Assembly: GCA_020796225.1 (NCBI GenBank)
Contig: CM036755.1
Coordinates: 47,405,806 to 47,469,805, forward strand
Direction: 5' to 3'
DNA length: 64,000 bases
Origin: Arion vulgaris
Taxonomy: Eukaryota > Mollusca > Gastropoda > Stylommatophora > Arionidae
Numbering within the stretch: position 1 is the first letter of the stretch; the number at the start of each line of letters is the position of its first letter. The notes under the pieces were generated by a model, which made no database searches, was not told where the DNA came from, and saw only the letters and a list, made by a program, of their open reading frames with translations. Of this stretch, positions 22,030 to 33,084 are shown one piece after another. The translations under genes and the position numbers were made by a program.

Positions 22030-22680
22030 CTGTATCTCAATAAAATAACAATGAAGATGCTTAGAACTGATAAAACATAATTGATGGCTAATGTATGTGT
22101 CAACGGCCACAAAATAGAAAGAGTCGACAACTTTGAATACCTTGGGACATTGCTGACACGTGACGTAATACTGTAAAAGTAGTAAGAAGAAGGCTGAGCA
22201 TTGCTTTGCAAAAAACTAAAAGAACTAACAAACTTATGGAAGGGAACTGGCATAAGAACAAAAACCTCTGCGTTTTTCCAATGGCAACATATGGTTGTGA
22301 GACATGGACCATTGACAAAGTGGGGGAGAAGATCATTAATGTCATTGACTGCAAATGCTACAGAAGAGTACTTAGAATATCATGGACAGAGAAAATAGCA
22401 AATGTTTCTGTTTTGGAACAGCTTGATATTAGAGAGAATTGGTTATTAAAGGTTTAAAGTGTCTCTAAAATCGGGGCCAGACGAACAGTTGGTGGACAGA
22501 AAAAACACTCTTAAGGCGTTTCTAAAATGCATCGATATAGACACCACGGGCTGGGAATCCCTTGCGCAAGATCGCCAAATGCGGTGATATAGCAACAAAA
22601 GAGGAACTCGTATAGCTTATAATCGTCGTACTGTTCAGGCGCAGAGCAAACGAGCTGCGCGAAAAGACAAAACACACAAG
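22030..22680 (+). mobile_element. LINE reverse transcriptase C-terminal fragment
   Basis: GHKIERVDNFEYLGTLLTRD, TYGCETWTIDKVGEKIINVI, RRVLRISWTEKIANVSVLEQ in shifting frames. Thumb/connection region of a non-LTR RT; frameshifted. Confidence 0.8.
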
Positions 22681-22684
22681 GCCC

Positions 22685-22915
22685 AAGTGTTTACCCTCGA
22701 TCATGTTATGTTATGCGATCGACGTCACAGCACAATGGACATTCCCTTGCGTGCTCCGTCCTTCACTGTAGCAGCCATCCCAAAAATTCCACTTGTTCAC
22801 CGTACTCACGAGAACTTGATTCTTCTCTCTACCACGAAGACGACACTGTCTGGCATGTCCACACTTAACTCCTAATTCTCGCACTCGTTCCAGTATGCCC
22901 CACCTGTGATAGGGG
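22685..22915 (+). repeat. Dispersed repeat I, copy 1
   Basis: Shared with 26890-27085 (ctaccacgaagacgacactg, tctggcatgtcca, ttaactcctaattct). Class unknown. Confidence 0.7.
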
Positions 22916-23195
22916 ATTGTGTTGGAGGATTAGACTTCAGTCCCATTCGCGCACACCAGACAGGTGCAGCAGCACGCGTCTGAGACTATTGTCATCATTG
23001 TTTACGATATAAGGCTATTAATCAATGTTTGAAGGTATGTACGCAATGTCGTAGGTGTTATAGTAGTTACATCAATACTGATGTCAGAATACCACATCCG
23101 GGTCAAAGGTCGATGTAATCACCGAAAGATAAATCACTTCTTATTCCATGCCAAACTCATCCATGCATTCCGACTTTGATATTACTCTTGAAACA

Positions 23196-23233
23196 ATGAT
23201 TCGTCGAAAGTTTATGATCACTCTAATTCGTCA
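23196..23233 (+). CDS. TIGAR: TIGAR exon 1 (38 bp)
   Basis: Encodes MIRRKFMITLIR plus CA of the catalytic His codon, then donor gtaagtatg. Recognised because TIGAR exon 2 begins with T-GGG-GAA, needing ...CGN-CA upstream. Very short, so a gene finder may miss it. Confidence 0.82.
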
Positions 23234-26200
23234 GTAAGTATGCTATGTTATACTGTATTCACTTTATACGATATATATTTTACATACTGTGCAGTGTGTT
23301 CTAGATGATTTGTCATAGCTCATCAAAATTCATCAAACCTTGCGCGAAGCGCCGGTGATTACGATTTTTTTTACTATTAGGTCGCTTCCAGTCTCAGTAC
23401 CGTAGGCCCCTTGGCTGCGAGCTGAGGTCCATCATGCCGGTAATGCATGCAACATAAATTAATGTAGCGAAGCTGCAAAAAATATACTCTGGTAGAGGCT
23501 CCTGGACATTAGCCCATAGTGGCCATAGTTAGTAAAACCAAGATGCAGCAATTCGGCCCTGACTAACAAACAAGAAAGTTAGAATTTGACTTGGGCTTAG
23601 GTCAGGTCGTTGGCCCAACGGTTGGAATCGAGGTAATAAATAAGTAACTTTAACTATAATTAAACTAATTGCAGCAGGTACTGAGAAGTGTGTGTGTGTA
23701 TGAGTATAATTAAACTAACTACCAGTGAGAGTGCAAGTGTGCTCTTCTGTTCTCAAATAATCATGTTCTGCCTCACAGCATCAGGATAAGAAAATTATAG
23801 AACGGTCTTCTGTTTGCTCTTCATAGACAATGCTTTTCGCCTTCTCTGTGCAAGTATGTGAGTATAATTAAACTAACTACCTGGCAGAGTGAGTACTGTA
23901 AGTGCAAGTGTATAACTACTGTGAGTATACTTTAAAACATTTTCACCTGATCTTGTGCCAAGCTATTCTTGTCCCCTACCTCCTTCTGTGTTACCTTCAC
24001 ACAGCAACATAACTACTTGTATGTGAAGTGATGTTCGTCTTAATACACTCTCCCACTTAGTTAGTTTGTTCCTTTCGTGCCAAAGGCGGCACATAGGGCA
24101 GAGGTTTTAGGTCCCCATGTAATTCGGTTCGTTGCTAGCAGTTGGAGATCTCGTTTGGTTTTACATCCCAATAGTTTACTCTCTTGTAGGATTGTTCTTC
24201 GAAGAGTGGTCTTAGGTCTTCCACGTTTTCTTTTCTCAACTGGTGACCACATAAGGACTTGTTGATTTAGTCTCTTTTCGTCTGATCTAAGAACATGACC
24301 TAAATATTTCCACCTTCGTTTCCTTATAATATTTGATACGGGTTGTTGCTGTGTTTTATCTCTCATTGTGTTGTTTGAAACAAAATCACTCCATTTTACT
24401 TTTAATAATTTTCGGACTCTCCCACTGCCAGTTGATTATTATAATAGATTGATTGATAGGATCATCATCATTGCACTTCACTGAGTAACCAAGTGTGTTC
24501 CAATCTCTTTCTTACACAGAAAAATCTCAGCTGCAGTGCATAAACTCCATAACACCGGCGAGGGTCCCCAGTGTAATTTAGATGGTACAAATATTTTTTG
24601 TCAGGGTTGCGGCTTTCCAGCCTGCTCTTCTCGATTTTAAACTGCCAAGGGTTCTTTTACATGCTCAAATTGAACATGGGACCTACATTTTATCGTCCAT
24701 CTCTAATAGGACTAGGGAAATAGATTTCACTCAACACTGAGATCAGGGATCTCTGGAAAAATATCATGTTGGCTCCACAAGGGAGCAAACTGTGTACCTT
24801 TGTAATGAGAGGCAAGCACCTAACCTCTACGCCACATAGACCCCAGGATTATTATAATAGAAATATCTCAATAGATCATCAAGTCACGCAACAAAATGTA
24901 CTGACAAAAGTAATGTAAAGAATATTGCATACTGACTCCTACATGCCCAGGGCCTTCGTAGTATAGTTACATTACCATTTGTCCGTACATTTGACATTGC
25001 TTTTGATGGTTCTTGTTGTAAACAAAGAAAGAGATGTTGTGTGTTACATACAAGTATATTGAATCTCATGTGTTGTTTTGTTTCTTGCAGTGGGGAAACC
25101 CTAGCAAACAGACAGAAAATTATGCAAGGTGAGGTCTATTTTTAACTTGGCCAACTATTTTTTATCCCGAGCTTCTTCTTCACCTTAGGGAGGCATAGGC
25201 CCACAACCAAGACCTTCCAAGTCCACCTATCCAAGGTGATCTTTACCAGATCTCTCCACTATCTCCCCATTTTCTTGCCATGAGTCTCTCCTGGCGGGGT
25301 CCTTCTTCCTCGGGTGGCGAGCTATGAATTTTCCTGGTTGTGGTTTCTGTAGCTAGCTAGTGATTTTTACAGGGTGAGGTAGCTAGTCCCACGCCCAACC
25401 TCCTTAGTCGCCTCTTACGACATGTGTGGCAGGTAACAGTGGTTCTATTCTTTACACCCTAATTTGGGCCCCGGAAATCACTCGGGCGACCAAGCACAGA
25501 TCTGTTAATTGTTGCATTTATCCATCAAATATTGATTGATTAATAGGACATCATCACTGCACTTCGGTGAGTAGCCATGTGTGCTCCGATCTTTTTCTTA
25601 CACAGGAATATCTCAGCTGCAGTGCATGAACTCTGTATCACCGGTGAGGGTCCCTGATGTAATTTTGAAGATATTTTGGAGGAATTTGTTTTAAAATATA
25701 TTTTTAATGAATTTTTTCCGGACAATGGCTTTCCAGCCAACTCTTCTCGATTTTTAACTGCCAAGGGTTCTTTTACATGCTCAAATTGAACACAGGACCT
25801 ACATTTTGTTGTCCGTCTTGATAGGAATAAGAACTCGATCTCACCTACACTGAGATCAGGGATCTGTGGAAAAATATCCAGATGGCTCCACGAGGAAGCG
25901 AACCTGGTACCTTTGGCATGAGAGACGAACACCTAACCCCTACGTAATCAACTCTACTAATTATCTATTAAATTTATATATAATTAATAATATATAAGAA
26001 ATAAATAATAATAATAAAATAATATATAATTATTTATCTTTGCAGTTTCAAATTCTTAATTTTATTATTGTTTGATGTCAACATTTCTGTTCTAAAATAG
26101 TAAATTGTCTGTTCTCAAAGGTCAGATGGACACACAGTTGTCAGATCTTGGCATACAGCAGGCCCAACTGGTAGCCAACCGACTAGAAGATGAGAAGTTT

Positions 26201-29200
26201 ACTCACATATTTTCTAGTGACTTGGCCAGGGCAGCAGTCACAGCACAAACCATTTTAGCAGCAAACAAGTTTTTTACTGGCAAACTTGTTCTTGACACAA
26301 GGTTACGAGAAAGGGTTTGTAATTACTTCAGAATTTAATTATTTTGTTGTTTTGTGAAAAAAGATGATGTTGGGAATTCAATGAAATATCATCATCAGTT
26401 TGTCCTGAGCTGAACTTTGCTACCCTAACAATCTTTCAGTATCTCTCATAGGCAATATGTCCCTCCTCTGCAGCAATCAGAGGCTTTCCAGCCTGCTCTT
26501 CTCGATTTTTGAACTGCCATGGGTTTTTTTAAATGCTCAACTTGAACACGGGACCTACATTTTATCATCCATTTCCGGTAGTACTAGGAACTTGATCTCA
26601 CCTACACTGACATCAGGGGTCTCTTGAAAAATATCCAGAGGGCTCCATGAGGGAGCTAACAAAGTACCTTTGTAATGAGAGGTGAGCACCTAACCTCTAC
26701 GTCACAGAGATCTAAGTATTATTCTGTATTTAATTGTAACACTAATCTGCATAGGCATCCTACAAGACCTGCATATCAAGGAGCATTGGGTTATAAATAA
26801 CATAATTTCCTGGAAGTTAAAATATTTTTGCCACGTTGAACGTCACAGTGGTTTGGAGAGAATGGTAATGGAAGGCATGGTTTCTAGAGTTATGTTATGT
26901 GATTGACAAAATTGCACATTAGGCATTCCCATTCGTGCTCTGTCCTCCGCTACAGCAGCCTTCCTAAAGTCCATTTGCTCTACGTACCCATGAGAAGTTG
27001 ATTAGTATACTTTCTCTCTCTACCACGAAGATGACACTGTCTGGCATGTCCAAAATTAACTCCTAATTCTGACTCGATTCAGTGTCTGAGACTCGCCCAT
27101 ATCACATAAATAAGAGCATCATACTGCATTGATGACACCAGCTCTGTCCATACTTGCATGGCTCTTGGAGTACAAGGCAAAGGATGACTAAGACGAAGGT
27201 GGCAGCAGGATATCAAAGAAATCATGAACATGATGCTGGAAGAGACAGGAGAACTTGCTAGAGACAGAAAGTTTTCAGGGGGCTGTGATGAAAACGACGT
27301 TCCGCAAGGGACATGTTACTACTTGCCTTTGTCTGCATATTATCTTCATTATTTTCCTGTTTTCTTTTGGATAGGGTTTTGGAGATCTGGAAGGGAAATA
27401 TGTCTCAGAGTATAGAAAGGCTGCAGAAGCTGCTAACATCTCTATGGAAAAATATGTACCTGAAGGAGCAGAGACAATCAAACAGGTAAGAGGCCATGAT
27501 GTAACGTGAACAGGTAGATACAGGTGAGGAGAGTAAAGGTATAATCATGTGGTTAGAGTACAGGCATAGTCAAGTGTTAGAGTACGGGCGTAATCATGTG
27601 GTTAGAGTACAGGTTAATCAAGTGGTTAGAGTACAGGTGTAGTCAGGTGGTTAGATTACAGGTGTAGTCAAGCGGTTAGAGTACAGGCGTAGCCAAGCGG
27701 TTAGAGTACAGGCGTAGTCAAGCGGTTAGAGTACACATGTTCATTCATTGGCCTCCTTGTCTCAGGAGACGGTAGGTTTTGCGTCACATAGTTTGCACAC
27801 TCACAGTCCACTTGGCAGATAATACCGTGAACTCCAAGCACCCATTGAAGCAGGTGAACTGTGGCGGGATAACACCTTATTGTCAGGGGGCTGCCCGGCA
27901 GAAGCAGGCGGTAGCTGCCCAATGAGATGTGATGATCTCTCCCACCGTTGAAGACAACCCGTGGCGTCCGATACTCTATGCCAATTGAGCTGGATATATA
28001 ACCTGTAACTGTTGCTCGTGTTGGTTTAGTCAACAAAGTAGATTATGAAGTGACCTCTCTCCGTGACGCATACCTAGGGTGTAGTCATGTAGTTAGAGTA
28101 CATGTGTAGTCAAATTATTATAGCGGTTTACCGATACCAAAGTTAATAACGTGCGGCACGACAAAGGTCTCTGTAGCAAAGTGGTTAAGCGTTTGTCTTG
28201 TATTTTAAAGGTTGCGGACTCAAATCCGGATCATGTACAAACATTAGCAGTAGCTGATCAGTTTAGTTTAGTCATCAGATCATCATCACTGCACATTGAA
28301 CCAATTAGTCCATAAGTGCTCCGATCTACTCCTCATTATGTCTCTTAGCATGTGCCGACTAACGACACCGGTTCTTTGTTGGTTTACTATTCTTCTTTCC
28401 CTACCAGTATAGTGCTCTTGTCAGAAGGATCTCATATCGTCAGAAAAACACATATTTTAGACATACTCTTTGGCAAGACCAAAAGCCAAAATATATGGCG
28501 AAAAATTAATGTAAAATACCAATGAATACAAGAAAGGTCGCCCGAGTGGTTACCGGGCCCAAATTTGGGGTGTAAAGAATAGAACCACTGTTACCTCTGC
28601 CACACGTCGTAGGCGACTAAGGAGGTTTGGCTGAAATCGGATGCATGTGTCCTAAACGTGTAGAAGTCTATGTGTTTAGGGGCCTACCAAACCAATGTGC
28701 AACGTATACATGTTCTTGGCAAAGATCAAACATATCACAAAGAGTGATTATAATTGGTCTTAACCCTTTAGCTGCTAAAGACGTATATATACGTTTTACC
28801 CATTCACTTCTAAAGACGCATTAACACTTTTGTTATTATCTCTCCTCAGTGGGCTAAAGACGTGTTAGCACGTTATACATTGCTACTGTCACTGCTATAG
28901 GCGCACATTCACTTTTGTGACCTAGAAACAAAGAGTAGCTATTTTTAGCTCAGCCCTCGAAAAGTATGTAGCAGCGAAAGGGTTAAAGACGACGCAAGAA
29001 GAAGAAGAAGTAGACAAGAAAGGTGACAGTTCCTGTGACTAGCCATAGAAGGGCGAGAATGCCCTAAGCGGGCGTCCTCAGTCAGCGCAAAGTAAGCTAA
29101 TGCTCTTTGGCGTAGGTCCAAGCATAAATTTACGGCACAAAAAGATCATTACAGAGTTTATCTTATGATGCGTACGGAATGACCTCACTAAAGGCAGGAA

Positions 29201-32200
29201 AGACGATAGAGAAATCATCCGTTCTGCCTTCACTAACTAACTCTGTCCCAAAAAAGAGTTACAAGGACAACAGGTCTCCTGCAACAATCGCACTTGAAGG
29301 ATCTACACTTCAAGTACCTCTGAAGTCGGCGAGGCTGTCCATATGGTTGAGAGATGCGTGTAAAAGGGTAATATCGATCTCACGCAAAAATCAGTCAGAA
29401 GCGCAATACCAGGCGTCATGACTTTCCGCCTGAATTAACAGCGGGCGTATGAGAGAAGAAGAAGAGTGCTCTAGCTACACCACATTTGACTTGGAATTCT
29501 TGCAGTCTGGCTAGTGTTGTAGATTCACCACTATTACTGGAATCATTTACTTGTCCTTTGTCCCTTAAGGAATTTAGAAATAATTTTAAATGGCTGATCA
29601 AAAAACGTTGACATAATTAAATCTGAGAATTGAATTATTATACATGTCAGGTTACTGATAGAGCCATCGAGTTTCTGGATCACTTGTGTTCATTAATTGC
29701 TGAGCCATTGATTCATGACAATGACACATCAACGGAAGAACCAGAGTCAAACACAAACCATACATCTCAATCATGCACAAATACCGTTGATGAGCAGTGT
29801 CAAAGCTACCAGAAGATGGAAGGTAAGAGATTAAATTCTGTTTGGTATGTTTGTTTACGAGATCCAACATAGATACAATAAATCAAATCATAGGACAAGT
29901 GGCACCAATTTTGAAATGCAAGCATGCCACCAGGAACACTAAAAGAGCATTATTCAACACAATATTTCTCCCATTATCAGTGCCAAGCGTAGACATTGAC
30001 GTCGAGCGATAGAAAAAACTAGTCACGACAGAGATGAAGTGTCTCGCAGAATGCTGGGAGTATCAAAAGAGACGGTTTGAAATTAAGACATCAGGAAAAA
30101 AGTAGGTACAACACCAGTACTGAGCTTCATTAAGAAATAATAAGGTAAATGGTTCGGCCGCATGAGAAGATTACCAACAGACAATGCACCTCAAAGAGCA
30201 ATGTTACTCTGATATAGTGGATATAAAGTAAAAGGCCGTCCATACAAAGGGGATCTCACAGATAACAGAGGTGACGAAAACACATTTTATGAAGCGCACA
30301 CGAAATCTCGTTCAAGAAATCTCTTCTTATCAAAATGCTGTGAGGCAAAACAGGATAAGAGAAAAGAAAGAAGAAGAAAGAAGTTTATGAATTATTGATG
30401 GCATTACTTCCAGTATGAGAGTAGAGGTGGAGGTTGTTAGCAGTTATATGATGACTATTATCACATAGCACTCCGGATATGTTGATAGGTGCCCTGATCA
30501 TCGATTTAGTTAATCCAGCAGCCCAACATGTCAGTTCAATGTTGAGTAATCAATATTTTTTTTGCATATTTGGTATGTTGTTTTTTTTTAGGCTATACCA
30601 GTATCAACACCCATCGATCTCAATCTGGTCAGCGAGTGGGATTCCCAACCCTGAAATTTGTCTTTTCTGAAACACTTTCAATGCCTTAAGTCGTCATTTC
30701 AGTTTATTGTAGTGCCCTTTGATATTGTAGCCATGCCAGCAATCTATCAACTCGTTCATTACCCCTAACTCCAGCATGTCCAAGGATGAAAATGGTGATT
30801 TCTCTGATCCCTATCTGTACCAGTATGTCCACCCAGTTTCGTCTTGCCATTCCTGTTTTCACTTTACAAATCATACTTGTGAAGTCACCAAGTATGAGAA
30901 CACAAGAAGATATGAAAGGTAAGGCTGTTATAACTGCTTTCCAATGGCTCTCAGAAACTTGGCATCATCATCAGTCCTGGTCACACCCAAAGGCAGAGAT
31001 AAAAAATGTCCACTCAAGTCAATTTTGTTGCTTTTCTCTCCCCCTCAAACTTAGTCTTATACATGGCTGAGCTCTGCTTCAAAAGTTTGCCGACCTGTGC
31101 CTCTAGGTCTCCATGTTTTCCACTGTCCCTGCGGTATCTGCTTCATTGTATGTCTTGATTGCCTTTCTATAAACTCGATATACAAGGTCAGTAACCATAT
31201 CTGACTGTCTTTAAAATCAAATGTGAAAATGACAGGTTTTCGTTTGAGTAACGGACAGTTTTAGATGTTTCCCACATACATGGCCGTATGTGGATCTGCT
31301 CTCCTGGAGATGCAAACATTTATTGAAATGAGAAAGCAGACTATTGTGTTGACTGATGTAGTCTCCCTTAAAAGTGTTAACTATTGTTTAACCTTTAAAA
31401 TGTTTAATAATGTTCTTCTTTTGTCATCACACTGCTACAGGATTGTTGCCTAGTGTTGTGGTTTTTTGTCTTGCACTGTTCTGGTGGCTTGGGCTATTAT
31501 TTTTTAATGTTTAATCTCCCTTTAGTGTTTAATAATGTTCCGTCTCCCTTTAAAGTGTTCAACTCAGTGGATCAGGGCAACGCCATGCTTTTACAAGCCA
31601 TTTTTTTTTAGAATAAAAAATGGCCTTTAGTGTGGCTCCTGGTAAAAAGGCGTCCAACCCCAAAGCCACACAGTTTGGCATGTGGTCCACAAGGAGTTAA
31701 TATTGTTCAGTCTCCCTTTTGAATTGTTTAATATTGTTCAGTTTCCCTTTAAAATATTTAGTATTTAATAATGTTCAGTCTCCCTGTACAATTAAAACGT
31801 TTGCTTCCATTGATATCCTTATGTACATGCAACTTGTTCAAATCTTCATTTCCAGCTCATTCTTCTGGACTACTACATGTAGACATACCAGATTCCCAAA
31901 GGTTCTCAGAACAAAAGACAGACAGATGTGATGACAGTGATGAAAGACCGACTAGCTCAAGTTCAGCATCAGGAATCGGCCGTTCTGACATCTCAAATTC
32001 TGCAAAGAAGAATGAATGCTTTGATAGTTCATCTATACCTAGTGTTTTAATTGTTAGCCATGGATTACTCCTGAGAGAATTGAAACTTCTCCTTATTGAT
32101 AAGTACGATAAACAACTTGTGGGGGGTAATGCCAAAAATGCAGGTCGTATTTGTCCCAACACAGGTGTGTCCCAGTTCACGATGATTGTTTTTATCAAAA

Positions 32201-32313
32201 ACGAGCAAGTTTGTGTGAAGTGTGATCAAGTTCATTTCATCTCAAATATCTCACATCTAGAGTCTTCATCTGATGATCTGCTCTCCCATGCAAAGTTTCA
32301 AGGTGCTTTGTGA
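23196..32313 (+). CDS. TIGAR: TIGAR-type fructose-2,6-bisphosphatase (histidine phosphatase)
   Basis: Complete six-exon gene of 336 residues; human TIGAR has 270. TIGAR proteins are cytosolic histidine phosphatases that act on fructose-2,6-bisphosphate and related sugar phosphates, lowering glycolytic flux. Family residues are all present: RHGE with nucleophile His13, whose codon is split by intron 1; SSDLARA and RLRER; Glu123 in PEGAET; and His253 in VSHGLLLREL. A Ser-rich stretch around residues 200-245 accounts for most of the extra length. The start at 23196 was chosen because it has A at -3 and places KFMITLIRHGE like the family N-terminus. In-frame ATGs at 23163 and 23148 (TAA stop at 23130) would add 11 or 16 residues. 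All five introns are GT-AG with matching phases. Introns are filled with SINE and LINE copies. Confidence 0.93.
23240..24058. other. TIGAR intron 1, mostly unrecognised
   Basis: Contains two copies of gagtataattaaactaacta (about 23700 and 23860) with surrounding partial duplication. No exon seen. Confidence 0.45.
24060..24420 (-). mobile_element. LINE 3' tail
   Basis: Long minus-strand frame: NIIRKRRWKYLGHVLRSDEK, EKRKRGRPKTTLRRTILQES, ending ALCAAFGTKGTN. Typical LINE C-terminus. Confidence 0.85.
24447..24844 (-). mobile_element. SINE-A, full-length
   Basis: From tail gattgattgatagg to head gcacctaacctctacgccac; about 398 bp. Confidence 0.85.
25091..25128 (+). CDS. TIGAR: TIGAR exon 2 (38 bp)
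   Basis: Acceptor tttcttgcag, donor gtgagg. T completes His, then GETLANRQKIMQ and G. Corresponds to the RHGET...IIQGQ segment of the family. Confidence 0.9.
25150..25340 (-). mobile_element. LINE 3' tail
   Basis: Related to the tail at 55300-55450 (tggacttggaaggtcttggt on the minus strand). Lies in TIGAR intron 2. Confidence 0.6.
25395..25498 (-). mobile_element. SINE-B fragment
   Basis: cctccttagtcgcctcttac and ggcaggtaacagtggttcta match the family. Confidence 0.78.
25531..25955 (-). mobile_element. SINE-A, full-length
   Basis: tgattgattaatagg tail to gcacctaacccctacg-like head. In TIGAR intron 2. Confidence 0.83.
26121..26314 (+). CDS. TIGAR: TIGAR exon 3
   Basis: Acceptor ctcaaag, donor gtttgt. 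Encodes GQMDTQLSDLGIQQAQ, KFTHIFSSDLARAAVTAQ and ends DTRLRER. Donor placement at AGG|gtttgt makes the join to exon 4 keep the family spacing RER-x-x-G-x-x-EGK. Confidence 0.92.
26464..26712 (-). mobile_element. SINE-A, 3'-truncated
   Basis: Body from ggctttccagcctgctcttc to head gcacctaacctctacgtcac. Confidence 0.8.
26752..27290 (+). mobile_element. LINE 3' tail split by repeat I
   Basis: Left piece (26752-26888) SWKLKYFCHVERHSGLERMV; right piece (27130-27290) LRRRWQQDIKEIMNMMLEET. Repeat I lies between (26890-27085). The related uninterrupted tails are 40072-40370 and 59106-59385. Confidence 0.72.
27375..27485 (+). CDS. TIGAR: TIGAR exon 4
   Basis: 37 codons, phase 0 on both sides (acceptor ttttggatag, donor gtaaga). 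GFGDLEGKYVSEYRK and VPEGAETIKQ; the Glu in GAET matches the catalytic acid of the family. Confidence 0.92.
27548..27735 (+). repeat. Minisatellite (agtcaagcggttagagtaca), about 8 copies
   Basis: Units of 22-26 bp with a box A-like core (agtcaagcggttagag). A further pair of units at 28080-28125 shows the array was split by about 340 bp of other sequence (27736-28075). Confidence 0.85.
28150..28260 (+). mobile_element. tRNA-like SINE head (family J)
   Basis: gtagcaaagtggttaagcgt (box A-like) and ggactcaaatccggatc (box B-like) about 45 bases apart. No acceptor-stem pairing is evident, so it is a SINE head, not a tRNA gene. Similar heads at 61643 and 59855. Confidence 0.6.
28540..29010 (+). mobile_element. 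SINE-B split by MITE-PB
   Basis: Head cgcccgagtggttaccgggc, body cctaccaaaccaatgtgc, 3' end gaagaagaagaag after 28987. The MITE sits at ggtc|TTAA|agac near the 3' end. Confidence 0.85.
28760..28986 (+). mobile_element. MITE-PB copy 2
   Basis: 227 bp TTAA to TTAA; inverted ends ttaaccctttagctgcta / gtagcagcgaaagggttaa. The SINE-B host gives the empty-site sequence with a single TTAA. Confidence 0.92.
29011..29645. other. TIGAR intron 4, poorly resolved repeats
   Basis: 29375-29465 shares cacgcaaaaatcagtcagaa with 56519, 47340 and the SINE-F body. The rest is unrecognised. Confidence 0.45.
29651..29822 (+). CDS. TIGAR: TIGAR exon 5
   Basis: Acceptor acatgtcag, donor gtaaga. VTDRAIEFLDHLCSLI then a Thr/Glu/Asn/Ser-rich segment that is not conserved in the family. 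Confidence 0.9.
30005..30385 (+). mobile_element. RTE-like LINE 3' tail, decayed
   Basis: atgaagtgtctcgcagaatg (RT C-terminus), aatggttcggccgcatgaga (WFGRMRR), ending gtgaggcaaaacaggataag with a gaagaa tail; the same end as 54450-54500 on the other strand. Confidence 0.7.
30660..31260 (-). mobile_element. LINE RNase H fragment, decayed
   Basis: Minus strand contains IFILGHAGVRGNERVDRLL, the HAGxxGNExxDRL RNase H motif, among stops and frameshifts. In TIGAR intron 5. Confidence 0.7.
31375..31800. repeat. Loose tandem repeats and LINE end in TIGAR intron 5
   Basis: Repeats of aatgttc(a/c)gtctcccttt(a)a at 31370-31790. Within them 31405-31500 is an antisense RTE-like LINE 3' end (tcatcacactgctacaggat). 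Confidence 0.6.
31856..32313 (+). CDS. TIGAR: TIGAR exon 6 (last)
   Basis: Acceptor catttccag. Ser-rich linker, then SVLIVSHGLLLRELKLLL with the second catalytic His, PNTGVSQFTMIVF matching the family's PNTGMS segment, and stop TGA. Confidence 0.92.
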
Positions 32314-32477
32314 TATCAATGTATAAGTTAGGTATCAACGTGTAATTTAGGTATCAACATATGGGTTAGTTATCAATGTATGAGTTTGTTATCAACGTAT
32401 AAGTTAGATATTCCATATGAGTTATTTCTCACGCAAGTTTGCATTTCTTCAGCAATATCTTCCATCTAGAATATTCT

Positions 32478-32483
32478 AATAAA
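32478..32483 (+). terminator. TIGAR: TIGAR poly(A) signal
   Basis: AATAAA 165 bases after the TIGAR stop, in AT-rich sequence with no other gene nearby on this strand. Confidence 0.6.
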
Positions 32484-32555
32484 GATTTGCTTTCTCAAAA
32501 GTTGTTTAAACAGTTTAGCTACAGCAACATTGAAGTTACTTTTCCCCTTCTTGAA

Positions 32556-32800
32556 CGCTCCATATCAACCACTTGTTTAACCACTCTTTGTGATTTGTAT
32601 GTGATCTAAGCCTAAGAGCGATTGTACATTGTGCCAGTTATGCGCTTACAAGTAGGCCAGCGCACCCGATTTCTGCAACACTTTTTGTTTACTAGGGTAG
32701 CTGCCCTAGGTCCCTACCTCAGTCACCTCTTACAGCATGCCTTGTAGGTTGCAGTGTTACTATTCTTTGCTCCCTTGAGAGCCCCGGCAACACACTGGGG
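32556..32800 (-). mobile_element. SINE-C copy
   Basis: gctccatatcaaccacttgt ... cttacagcatgccttgtagg. Starts about 75 bases past the TIGAR poly(A) signal. Confidence 0.82.
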
Positions 32801-33084
32801 TATAATTCAACAATGTATATATATTGATTTTAGTAAATTTTACTCGTCCAGGGGCAAGAAGAAAGTAATTGTGTTAGAATTAATTCTTTCAAGAAGCTTA
32901 TTGGCTTCATATACAGTAGACCAGTGTTGTCCAGTGGGACGCGCTGCGCAGTGACTGCAGTGTTATACATTTCTGTCGTCCTGTGTTACTCGGCCGGTTT
33001 TAACGTTTAATCAGCAATTTATAAAGAAAAAATGCATTTATTAAATACAACAGAATGTTTAATTATTTTTTTACACCACTTCTG

